Assembly (NCBI RefSeq): GCF_902170565.1
Contig: NZ_CABHXX010000138.1
Span: forward strand, 1-39,022
Origin: Yersinia thracica
GTDB lineage: Bacteria; Pseudomonadota; Gammaproteobacteria; Enterobacterales; Enterobacteriaceae
Length of the DNA stretch: 39,022 bases
Direction: 5' to 3'
Shown: positions 1 through 6,811 of the stretch, one piece after another
Layout of the letters: every line of letters begins with the position of its first letter
Numbering within the stretch: the stretch's first letter is position 1
Translations under genes and position numbers: made by a program
Notes under the pieces: model-generated
Databases searched by the model: none
What the model was told of the DNA's origin: nothing
The model's input: the letters and a program-made list of their open reading frames with translations, nothing else

Positions 1-165
1 CTATCTGCGGAATTTTATATAGTTTCAAATTCTGATCAGTGTCAAAGTTTGATAAACGAAAATTTATTTAATTTTATGATCGAATATACTTAATTACTTT
101 TAGGAAGTTTTCAAAAGTTTTAACTAAGTTAACTGTAAGAACTTAAAAAAATAAAAAGGTAGATT

Positions 166-435
166 ATGAATCCTGAAAAATATGATAGAGAAATCATTTT
201 GTTATGCCCAACTTGTGGAAATTCTGAGATGAAACACTCAGGTGAATCAAGTATCGTCAAATGTACAAGCTGCAATAGGGAAATGACAAAAGACGAACTC
301 ATAGAAGAAAATGGTCAAAGTATTGATGATCATGTGAGCGAGGTTAAAAAAGAAATTATAAATGATTTTGAAAAGGAGGTTTCTAAGATATTTAAAAATG
401 CATTTAAAGGCAGTAAAAACATAAGGATAAAGTGA
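166..435 (+). CDS. Small zinc-ribbon protein of unknown function (89 aa)
   Basis: The N-terminal half carries two Cys pairs, CPTC at about residues 14-17 and CTSC at about 33-36, spaced as in a small zinc ribbon. The C-terminal half is charged and predicted helical, ending in a Lys/Arg-rich tail. The ATG is preceded by an AAAGG Shine-Dalgarno with about 6 nt spacing. Its TGA stop overlaps the next gene's ATG by one base (TGATG), so the two are probably translationally coupled. Base composition is much more AT-rich than the housekeeping genes to the right, which fits horizontally acquired cargo. I do not recognise a characterised family. A nucleic-acid or protein-binding role through the zinc ribbon is inference only. 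The ORF is convincing; the function is unknown. Confidence 0.7.
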   Translation: MNPEKYDREIILLCPTCGNSEMKHSGESSIVKCTSCNREMTKDELIEENGQSIDDHVSEVKKEIINDFEKEVSKIFKNAFKGSKNIRIK

Positions 436-914
436 TGTCGTCGAGTGATACTATCGCTTTGATAGCTCTTATCGTATCTATTTATACAATTATTTCATCA
501 GAGTTAAAATCAAGGAAAAGTAATAAAGAGCAAAAAGTAATTAAAGATGAGCAAGATAGAATGCGTAAACTTTTACTGGAAAAAGAAACAAAATCTGCAA
601 TTGACGAAATGAAAGCTGACCTTGGTGCTAATCTTGTCCGTTTAGGTACTAACAAGTACAGGCTTAAAGTTTTCAATCGAGGAAAATCTGAGGCAAAACA
701 TGTCGAAATTCACTTTCCAGATAATGATGGTGATGAATATCTTGTAATGTCCCAAGTCAATGATAAATTTCCTTATGAAATTCTTTATCCACAACAATCA
801 ATAGAGATCATTGCTTCCATTCACATGGGAGGTAAAGCCAAGTACAAAATTAAAATTGCTTGGTCGGATAAACACCAAAATAGAAATGAACAAGATGTTA
901 TTGTATCAATATAA
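435..914 (+). CDS. Small membrane-anchored protein of unknown function (159 aa)
   Basis: The protein begins with one hydrophobic segment (about residues 5-21), followed by a basic and acidic helical stretch that looks like a short coiled coil (about 25-60). A C-terminal region rich in beta-strand-forming residues follows (about 65-159). This is consistent with a single-pass membrane anchor displaying a soluble sandwich-like domain, but that topology is inferred. I chose ATG 435 over GTG 432 because it sits in the TGATG coupling junction with the upstream zinc-ribbon gene and has an AAGGA about 8 nt upstream. The two genes are almost certainly one transcriptional unit. The OLD-nuclease gene starts 145 bp downstream in the same direction and may be co-transcribed. 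No family recognised. Confidence 0.7.
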   Translation: MSSSDTIALIALIVSIYTIISSELKSRKSNKEQKVIKDEQDRMRKLLLEKETKSAIDEMKADLGANLVRLGTNKYRLKVFNRGKSEAKHVEIHFPDNDGDEYLVMSQVNDKFPYEILYPQQSIEIIASIHMGGKAKYKIKIAWSDKHQNRNEQDVIVSI

Positions 915-1059
915 ATAATATTAAAATATACATCTAGCTAAAAAACAAAGCCAAAAAATAGATGACATCCATTATTGAATTCAGCGTTTTGTATTTAAAG
1001 TAATAAAATTAACTATTCCAAAGTGTGTCATAGTCTCCCCTTTTCAAATAGGATGAAAA

Positions 1060-2901
1060 ATGAACGATAAGATACAAGAAGAAGTAAAAAAAGATCCTGT
1101 TCCCCAAATTACGCAACTAAAAATCAGAAATTTTGGATGTATTGGTGACAATGAAGTATCTATCGATATTGATAGGATCGTTGTTCTTGTTGGTGAAAAT
1201 AACGCAGGTAAAAGCACAATTCTAAGGGCATTTGAAGTAGTAACTGATAACCAAAAATTATCAATTGATGATTTTTACAATAAAAACAGAGATATAAAGC
1301 CAGAAATAACATTAATCTCTACAGTGATTCAAGAAAATAAACCAGGAGATGAATGGTGCAAAGATAACGGTGATGGCACATGGACAGTACAAGAAAAATG
1401 GACATGGGAACAACCTGACTCAATACCAACTAAAATTGGATTTTTGGCTAAAGGGAAACGCTGGGCTACCAAGGAAGATAAGGAAAAAGGACCTTGGGGT
1501 GCAGCCGCTGTAGCTAAATCCAAAAGACCTAAACCCCACCGAGTTAGTACTTTTGATTCACCTGAAACACAATCACAAGCAATTATATCTCTATTAAATA
1601 CGGCATTAGAAAGTGAGCTTTCAAAATTAGATTCAAAGGACAATATAACTGAAGATGCTGTTTCTTATAAGGCAACAAAAGCAAAGTTACTAGAGTACAA
1701 ATCAATAATTAAAAAAACGCAAGATACTCAAATTAGTGAAATACAAAAAAAAGCTAACGATATAATGGAGAGCATATTTCCAAATCATAATTTAGTGATT
1801 AAAGATGTCGAATCACCAGATATGACATTAAAACTTTTTAGTAATGAATTTGAAATTGAGATGGGCATGGGAAATAACACATTCCCACTATCTAAGCAAG
1901 GGAGCGGCACTCAAAGAACCGCATTATGGGCTATATTAAAAATACTCGCGGACAATGGGTATAAAGCAAAACTAGGAAAAAACGTATCTTGCGAAAGTGT
2001 AGGGAAAAATATATCGCACGTTTTACTAATTGATGAGCCTGAAGTTAGCTTACATCCTAAAGCCATTGGAAATGTAAGAGATGTCTTGTACAAGTTAGCT
2101 GATGGTGATAATTGGCAAGTAATGATTACAACTCACTCACCTCATTTTATCGATTTAGCTAAAGATCATACAACTATAATAAGAGTGGAAAAAAAACATG
2201 ATGGAGTAATGCATGCTTCTACATTATTTAGACCTGAAGAAGCGAAACTAAGCACAGATGACAAAGAAAACCTTAAATTAACTAACCTATTTGACTCTCA
2301 TATATCCGAAGCTTTTTTTGGGGGGCGCGTAATTATTGTAGAAGGAGATACAGAGTACACAGCGTTTAACTTTATAAAATCAAATGAGAAAGAAAATGGA
2401 AATAAAGAATATGATGATATTAATATAATTCGCGCTCGTGGAAAAGTTACTGTTGCATCAATGATGAAGGTACTTAATCATTTTAAGAGGAAATACTATG
2501 TTCTTCATGACTCTGACTCAGTTATGGTGCAATCAAAAAGAAGAGAGCCTAAGAGCATAGATGGGAAAGTTACATATAAAGTAATAACCATCAAAAATCC
2601 AGCTTGGACTAACAACGAAAAAATTCTGGATAATTTCAGTGAGTATAGCAGAGTTGTCGCATCAATAAAAAATTTTGAAGAGGCATACTTTATGGAGTCA
2701 ATATCATCAGGGAAACCAGATAACTGTATGGAACACATTAAAAACAAAAAAGATAAAAGTCACTATGATAAAATAAAAAAACTACTTGATTTTATTCTTA
2801 CCGAAAAAGGAAATATAGAAAATGCTATCGCATGGTCAAAGCTAGAAGAATTAGAAAGTGCGTACAATAATTGGGATAAGAATAATATTATTGTTATTTA
2901 G
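1060..2901 (+). CDS. OLD-family ATP-dependent nuclease (AAA ATPase + TOPRIM)
   Basis: The N-terminal half is an ABC/SMC-type ATPase: Walker A GENNAGKST at residues 45-53, a signature-like SKQGSGTQR around 285, Walker B LLIDEPEVSLHP around 322-334 and an H-loop TTHSPH around 355. The C-terminal part is a TOPRIM nuclease domain, with the acidic VIIVEGDTEY near 425-434 and an HDSDS D-x-D motif near 482. This order defines the Overcoming Lysogenization Defect family, many members of which are antiphage nucleases (P2 OLD; GajA of Gabija). No UvrD-like GajB partner lies in the window, so it looks like a stand-alone (class 1) OLD or part of an uncharacterised set with its neighbours. AGGA lies 6 nt before the ATG. 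It is AT-rich, in line with island cargo. Family call firm; defence role inferred. Confidence 0.85.
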   Translation: MNDKIQEEVKKDPVPQITQLKIRNFGCIGDNEVSIDIDRIVVLVGENNAGKSTILRAFEVVTDNQKLSIDDFYNKNRDIKPEITLISTVIQENKPGDEWCKDNGDGTWTVQEKWTWEQPDSIPTKIGFLAKGKRWATKEDKEKGPWGAAAVAKSKRPKPHRVSTFDSPETQSQAIISLLNTALESELSKLDSKDNITEDAVSYKATKAKLLEYKSIIKKTQDTQISEIQKKANDIMESIFPNHNLVIKDVESPDMTLKLFSNEFEIEMGMGNNTFPLSKQGSGTQRTALWAILKILADNGYKAKLGKNVSCESVGKNISHVLLIDEPEVSLHPKAIGNVRDVLYKLADGDNWQVMITTHSPHFIDLAKDHTTIIRVEKKHDGVMHASTLFRPEEAKLSTDDKENLKLTNLFDSHISEAFFGGRVIIVEGDTEYTAFNFIKSNEKENGNKEYDDINIIRARGKVTVASMMKVLNHFKRKYYVLHDSDSVMVQSKRREPKSIDGKVTYKVITIKNPAWTNNEKILDNFSEYSRVVASIKNFEEAYFMESISSGKPDNCMEHIKNKKDKSHYDKIKKLLDFILTEKGNIENAIAWSKLEELESAYNNWDKNNIIVI

Positions 2902-2925
2902 GATTGGCAGGAGATATATTTTCGA

Positions 2926-2963
2926 TTAATTTGTGCACCTAGATATCCAGATGCACAAATTAA
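2926..2963 (+). terminator. Inverted repeat after the OLD gene, possible terminator
   Basis: A perfect 12-bp inverted repeat (TTAATTTGTGCA / TGCACAAATTAA) with a 14-nt loop lies 25 bp after the OLD stop codon, in the gap between two convergent genes. It is followed by an A-rich rather than a T-rich run on the plus strand, so termination is plausible but not strongly supported. A protein-binding palindrome is an alternative. Confidence 0.4.
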
Positions 2964-3041
2964 AAACATTTAGGAACATACCATAGTAGTTATCAAATCA
3001 ACCACTTTATTTCTTGCTAAAATAACAATGTTGCTTCTATT

Positions 3042-4331
3042 TTACTCTGTATCAGGAATAGAACTGGCTATTTTTTCGTTAGTTTTTCTGGGTGGTTCAA
3101 CTTTAAAACCTAGTTTATTTAGGATTAAATCTTTAGCTTCATTAGGCGTCTGAAGAAATTTTTTGAAAGAGTCACTACCTATCATCTCCATCCAAGGAGT
3201 ATAATGTTCTTTGTCTTTTACCAAACGCAGTGGCTCTTCTTCAAATCGAGTTAATGCGGCTGCAAATAGCCTATTTTCAAAGTCACCATCTAATTGCTTA
3301 GCCTCTCTTCTATAACCTTCATATGCTTTAGCTACAGAGGCTTTGAATGCATAATCTTCCGCGAGTTTAAAACGTTGGCTAATTTGCTTTGTTGATAACC
3401 AAGCAAACCATAATGGTGCACCAATACTAAGCACAGAAAGAATAACCTGAGTAAGAATAACCGTTAAGCTAGGATTTGGTTTATCCAGAATACTAGAAAG
3501 AGCCTTTATTCTTTCAAAACCAACATAAGCTCCAGCGCCTAAAGCAATAAGAAGACCACCAACCCAAAATCTAATGCTAGCATTTAACTTATCCGCTTTA
3601 ACCTCAAAAGCCCCTGCTAAACCCTTTGCTGTGGTAACTCTAAAAGCATCCTCACATTGTTCTACCAATATAGAGGATTCATCTTTTTTCTCGGTGATTA
3701 TTTTTAAACTCTCTTCTGTTTCTTCTCTTTTTATCCTTATCTCAAATAGAATTTCCGATATTTCTTTTTCAGTTTTATTTATTTCTTTTCTTGCCTCTTT
3801 CAATATTTCCATATCTACAGGAAGTGCTTCAGCAGCACTGTGAGCATCTAAGATAGTCGATATTTTGCTTTTTAACTTATCAATCTCTGGTGATAATTGC
3901 TCAAGTCGTAAATTATAACTTCTCAGTCTAGTGTTTAAGTTTCTCGGCATAGCTTTGCTATCATACAATACTTCCCATGAAAATATTTTCTCAACCACAC
4001 CATTGATATATAACATAGTTGCCATATAAGCTGGTATAGCTTGTAAACCGTTTCCATTATAAATATAAGGTATGGTGCTTTTTATTAAATAGTCTACATT
4101 ACTAGAAAGTCCATCTATTTCATTATCGTCGTCATCATTTAATTCTTCGATTGGTATCGCATTTATTTTTTCAACCAGTTTCAAAGGCATGCAATTTAAA
4201 TCATTTGGTGTTATAGCCGGGTATTGCCAACCATAGGTTTCACAAAGCATTGTGCTCCCATCATTTAAAGCTACTAACTGTCGATTCAATTCACTTAATT
4301 TCTTGCTCAATCTCTCCAAAGAAGCATTCAT
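3042..4331 (-). CDS. Coiled-coil protein with two central transmembrane helices, unknown function (429 aa)
   Basis: About 250 N-terminal residues are mostly helical and heptad-like, with an acidic patch around residues 65-71 and long Glu/Lys-rich coiled coil around 145-235. Two hydrophobic helices follow at about 254-274 and 289-313, then a roughly 110-residue C-terminal segment that begins with a helix containing FKASVAKAYEGYRREA (about 328-343). I recognise the general architecture, helical domain plus a TM hairpin plus a helical tail, as common among uncharacterised bacterial membrane proteins, some near defence genes. I cannot name a family. The start has a GGTAGAG Shine-Dalgarno about 4 nt upstream. 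It is convergent to the OLD gene and AT-rich like it. Whether it works with the nuclease is unknown. Confidence 0.75.
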   Translation of the reverse strand: MNASLERLSKKLSELNRQLVALNDGSTMLCETYGWQYPAITPNDLNCMPLKLVEKINAIPIEELNDDDDNEIDGLSSNVDYLIKSTIPYIYNGNGLQAIPAYMATMLYINGVVEKIFSWEVLYDSKAMPRNLNTRLRSYNLRLEQLSPEIDKLKSKISTILDAHSAAEALPVDMEILKEARKEINKTEKEISEILFEIRIKREETEESLKIITEKKDESSILVEQCEDAFRVTTAKGLAGAFEVKADKLNASIRFWVGGLLIALGAGAYVGFERIKALSSILDKPNPSLTVILTQVILSVLSIGAPLWFAWLSTKQISQRFKLAEDYAFKASVAKAYEGYRREAKQLDGDFENRLFAAALTRFEEEPLRLVKDKEHYTPWMEMIGSDSFKKFLQTPNEAKDLILNKLGFKVEPPRKTNEKIASSIPDTE

Positions 4332-4518
4332 TTAGCTCTACCATTTTAACTGATTATTAGATAACCATTTAATACAAACAATTACACTTTGTCATCAATA
4401 AAAACTCATTAATCATCAGAAATAGTAATGATTTATGGTGTATATGACAAATGCGGCCCCCCTCGCATGTACAAAAATGTTTGTCCTAATTTACCACTGG
4501 TTAATTGAACAGTAGGGA

Positions 4519-4638
4519 ATGGCCGGATATAGTGCCCCCGCAGCGGCAAATTCCGCTGCCGTGATTAGCGTCCCGGAATTCAATAGAGCGCACGACCGCA
4601 CAGGCGGTTACTATGTGCGGGTACAGTTACACCTGTGA
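4519..4638 (+). CDS. Short Ash-like leader ORF of a P4-type element (39 aa)
   Basis: An ATG-initiated frame encodes 39 residues (start MAGYSAPAAANSAAVISV). The sequence resembles leader peptides at the start of 'Ash family' genes in P4-like satellites and prophages, which usually continue further; here the frame stops at TGA 4636-4638. It may therefore be a short leader peptide or a truncated remnant. The coding region itself contains an inverted repeat (4540-4546 with 4553-4559, GCAGCGG/CCGCTGC). Its position, just left of the P4-type integrase and just upstream of a highly structured RNA, fits the P4 immunity/leader region. The resemblance is from memory of the family and is not verified. 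Confidence 0.35.
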   Translation: MAGYSAPAAANSAAVISVPEFNRAHDRTGGYYVRVQLHL

Positions 4639-4639
4639 A

Positions 4640-4780
4640 AAAGCAATGGTGGGCTGGACGGGGGCATCGCAAGATGCGCCGGGTTCTCTGTTGACCGGTT
4701 ACGCTAACCTCGTTCAGCTCACCACCCTCTTGAGGTTAGCGTCTCTTGGTGGTGATTTTAAAGCCATCAACTGAGAGGTT
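4640..4780 (+). ncRNA. Structured leader RNA, candidate C4-type antisense/immunity RNA of a P4-like element
   Basis: Three structures are visible. (a) A small hairpin GCATC-GCAA-GATGC at 4664-4677. (b) A perfect 11-bp stem, 4701-4711 (ACGCTAACCTC) with 4732-4742 (GAGGTTAGCGT), enclosing a 20-nt loop. (c) Eight loop bases, 4719-4726 (TCACCACC), are perfectly complementary to 4748-4755 (GGTGGTGA) outside the stem, so an H-type pseudoknot can form. Loop bases 4726-4730 (CCTCT) can instead pair with AGAGG at 4774-4778, the likely Shine-Dalgarno of the small ORF at 4787. P1/P7 c4 and P4 CI RNAs are processed leader RNAs that act by such pairing. Assignment to that class is inference from location and structure. 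Confidence 0.45.
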
Positions 4781-4786
4781 GTCATC

Positions 4787-4885
4787 ATGGATTCGACGAC
4801 TAAAGCCCCTTGCCGTACCGCTTTTCTTCACCTGCCAGCATCACTGGCCACCACTCTCCGGCCGGAGGTGCGCCATGTACGATAA
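4787..4885 (+). CDS. Tiny P4-region ORF (32 aa), possibly a leader peptide
   Basis: The ATG at 4787 has a good AGAGG Shine-Dalgarno 8 nt upstream. The frame encodes 32 residues beginning MDSTTKAPCRTAF and ends at TAA 4883-4885. The end overlaps the start of the next ORF (ATG 4875) by 11 bp, so translation of this peptide could deliver ribosomes to, or control access to, the next start. The ribosome-binding site can pair with the loop of the upstream RNA structure. No known function; small P4-type elements often carry such short genes in this position. Confidence 0.45.
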   Translation: MDSTTKAPCRTAFLHLPASLATTLRPEVRHVR

Positions 4886-5060
4886 CTCGCCCCGCGAAGT
4901 GGAAGACCTCATTGATCATTGCCGTGCGCTCATTTACGCCGTTATCACTCTCGAATCGCAGGAAGTGAAAGAAATACTCAACTTTGTCCTACAACAGCAA
5001 ATAGACCTGCTACATCAAACTTATCATCAAGCCACCAGCGAGCCTCTCGAGACCGAATAA
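4875..5060 (+). CDS. Small prophage/P4-element protein of unknown function (61 aa)
   Basis: The ATG at 4875 follows a strong GGAGG with about 6 nt spacing, the best ribosome-binding site in this region, which is why I prefer it to longer in-frame starts upstream. The product is a 61-residue, mostly helical, acidic polypeptide (start MYDNSPREVEDLIDHCRA). It overlaps the preceding 32-aa ORF and is followed by a hairpin at 5072-5095. It lies immediately downstream of the integrase gene's 3' end in convergent orientation, the usual place for the regulatory genes of P4-like satellites. I do not recognise a characterised family. Confidence 0.55.
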   Translation: MYDNSPREVEDLIDHCRALIYAVITLESQEVKEILNFVLQQQIDLLHQTYHQATSEPLETE

Positions 5061-5070
5061 TCTCTAAATG

Positions 5071-5095
5071 TAAAAAGGCATCGTGAGATGCCTTT
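5071..5095 (-). terminator. Terminator of the integrase gene (possibly bidirectional)
   Basis: Nine-bp perfect stem AAAGGCATC (5074-5082) / GATGCCTTT (5087-5095) with a GTGA loop. Read on the minus strand it is followed by a T run (TTTTTA), as expected for a Rho-independent terminator of the minus-strand integrase ending at 5142. On the plus strand it lies 12 bp after the 61-aa ORF and may stop that transcript too. Confidence 0.7.
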
Positions 5096-5141
5096 AAAAA
5101 GTTTGGGTAACTATTTCAGCCAGATAGCCAATATCCCTCCC

Positions 5142-6356
5142 CTATGCCCGTTTCCCAAACCTACCATGAATCACATTCTCGCCATTTTCCAGACTATCCA
5201 TATAGTCGGCATACCATTGCAGCATTTCTCTGCGACCATCCAGATATTGAGCATGATTATAGGTACCGCGAATACTGTTTTTATCGACGTGAGCCAGTTG
5301 TGTTTCTATCCAGGCAGTATTAAAGCCCTGCTCATGCAAAATAGTGCTCATTGTGTGGCGAAAACCGTGGCCGGTGGCCCTGCCGTGGTAGCCAATACGC
5401 TTTATGACCTGATTAATACTGGCCTCGCTCATTGGCTTTAGACTGTCATTACGACCAGGAAAAACTAATTTAAAGCGACCGGTAATAGCATGCAGTTGCA
5501 ACAACAACTCTAAAACCTGTTCAGATAAAGGGACCAGATGTGGACGGCGCATTTTCATTCGGATAGTAGGGACTTCCCACAGACCTTTATCTAAATTAAA
5601 TTCAACCCACTCAGCAGCACGTAGCTCGATTGTTCGAACGCCGGTAAGCATGAGCAAACGGGTTGCTATTCGTGTAACAGGGCTGCCACTATAGGCACTA
5701 AGAGACTGAAGATATTCAGGAAGTTCAGCGGCTAAAAGGTGGGGATAATGCTGATGTTTCTGTACTGCCAAAGCACCTGCCAGCTCACTGGCGGGGTTGT
5801 TCTCCGCCCTGCCGGTCACGATCGCATAGCGAAAAGTCTGATTGCACGCCTGACGAATTTTGCGCATTTTATCGAGGACACCACGCGCCTCTAGTTTACG
5901 CAGTGTTTCAAGCATCTCTAGCGGCTTGATTTCAGCAACCGGGCGCTTTCCAACATAGGGAAATATATCATTTTCAAACGATTCCATTAAATCGTCGGCG
6001 TAACCTTTCGACCAATTAGGTCTTTTATAAGCATGCCATTCTCTGGCCAGCGCTTCGAACGTGTTATCAATGCTGACTTTCTTGGCCTGTTTATCTGCTT
6101 TTTTTTCTTCACCGGGATCACCACCAGCAGCCAATATTCGTTTGGCTTCGTCTCTTTTGGCACGGGCCTCAGCAAGAGTGATATCGGGATAGACCCCGAT
6201 TGATAGCAGCTTTTCTTTTCCAGCAATCCGATACTTCAACCGCCAGTAACGTGAACCATTTGTGTTTACTAATAAAAATAATCCACCGCCGTCGGAGAGC
6301 TTGTAAGGTTTCTCTTTTCGTTTTGCGGTATCCACTTGCCGGGCGTTTAGTTTCAT
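5142..6356 (-). CDS. int: P4-type tyrosine site-specific integrase
   Basis: The protein (404 aa from this start) has the DUF4102-type N-terminal arm-binding domain of P4-like integrases (KPYKLSDGGGLFLLV, then YRIAGKEKLLSIGVYPDITL). A SAM-like core-binding domain follows at about 95-190, then the tyrosine recombinase domain with Arg in TGVRTIELR (R241), HGFRH (H330, R333), His 356 and the nucleophile in GTYNHAQY (Y366). It lies directly beside the 3' end of tRNA-Arg(TCT), the presumed attachment site, reading away from the tRNA. I chose the start at MKLNARQV because family members normally begin there; an ATG 15 bp upstream (6371) gives five extra residues and cannot be excluded. It appears intact, so the element may still be able to excise if its other end is intact. 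Confidence 0.9.
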   Translation of the reverse strand: MKLNARQVDTAKRKEKPYKLSDGGGLFLLVNTNGSRYWRLKYRIAGKEKLLSIGVYPDITLAEARAKRDEAKRILAAGGDPGEEKKADKQAKKVSIDNTFEALAREWHAYKRPNWSKGYADDLMESFENDIFPYVGKRPVAEIKPLEMLETLRKLEARGVLDKMRKIRQACNQTFRYAIVTGRAENNPASELAGALAVQKHQHYPHLLAAELPEYLQSLSAYSGSPVTRIATRLLMLTGVRTIELRAAEWVEFNLDKGLWEVPTIRMKMRRPHLVPLSEQVLELLLQLHAITGRFKLVFPGRNDSLKPMSEASINQVIKRIGYHGRATGHGFRHTMSTILHEQGFNTAWIETQLAHVDKNSIRGTYNHAQYLDGRREMLQWYADYMDSLENGENVIHGRFGKRA

Positions 6357-6357
6357 G

Positions 6358-6408
6358 TGGGGGTATCTCATTCCATTGAACCTAGACTTACCCCCATTTA
6401 TACCCCCA
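6358..6408. repeat. Repeated TACCCCCA motifs upstream of int
   Basis: Two direct copies of TACCCCCA (6389-6396 and 6401-6408) face an inverted copy TGGGGGTA (6358-6365) that covers the integrase start region. In the interval between the tRNA attachment site and the integrase such repeats are plausible arm-type integrase sites or autorepression sites. This is inferred from position only. Confidence 0.4.
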
Positions 6409-6521
6409 ACTATCTATAGAACTCAGTAGATGCGGATAAACGTAGGGATACTAGGAAGTTCCAGAGATACTGATTATATAAGGGATTTATGGACTTAGAT
6501 AGACTTCAGGAGACGTAAAGA

Positions 6522-6545
6522 TGGTACGCCCTACAGGGCTCGAAC
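6522..6545. other. Presumed attachment site (tRNA 3' end / island junction)
   Basis: The 3' end of tRNA-Arg, including the encoded CCA and T-arm, abuts the interval carrying int. P4-type integrases recombine within tRNA 3' ends, so the att core should lie here. No second copy of this sequence is visible between 1 and 6500, so the other att half must lie left of the window. The exact crossover length is not determinable from one junction. Confidence 0.5.
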
Positions 6546-6598
6546 CTGTGACCTACGGCTTAGAAGGCCGTTGCTCTATCCAACTGAGCTAAGGGCGC
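6522..6598 (-). tRNA. argU: tRNA-Arg (anticodon TCT)
   Basis: On the minus strand a 77-nt cloverleaf starts GCGCCCTTAGCTCAGTTGGA and ends with a genomically encoded CCA. The anticodon loop CTTCTAA gives TCT, reading the rare Arg codons AGA/AGG. The acceptor stem GCGCCCT pairs with AGGGCGT, allowing one G-T wobble. The gene next to folD corresponds to E. coli argU, a well-known integration target (DLP12 uses it in E. coli). Confidence 0.97.
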
Positions 6599-6650
6599 AT
6601 TTGATATTTACCGCAGTATAGAACACTGCTGGCAGTCAGTTGCGGGTTGG

Positions 6651-6678
6651 ATTATACGGGCAGTCGCCTTTGAGTCAA
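6651..6678 (-). promoter_or_regulatory. argU sigma-70 promoter
   Basis: Read on the minus strand: -35 TTGACT (6678-6673), 16-bp spacer, perfect -10 TATAAT (6656-6651), and a C-rich region after the -10 (CCAACCCGC). It lies about 50 bp upstream of the tRNA. Near-consensus hexamers with such a stretch are typical of stable-RNA promoters. Confidence 0.75.
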
Positions 6679-6811
6679 TGGCTTTTCGCCTTACGGTTTA
6701 TTAACTGGCTATTTAATCGTTAATTAATCGTTATTATACGCCTGACAGCACGCTCCGCTTCTGACAAAATAGGCTGATTCCCGCTTTTTTAATTGATGGA
6801 CCCTTCCACTG

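Noticed and set aside
1060-2901. Gabija system (GajA + GajB)
   Set aside because: The OLD-type protein could be GajA-like, but the next gene is convergent and is a coiled-coil membrane protein; no UvrD/PcrA-type helicase motifs occur in the window.
5088-5441. Plus-strand open frame of 117 codons within the integrase
   Set aside because: Antisense to the conserved catalytic domain of the integrase; begins in the terminator hairpin.
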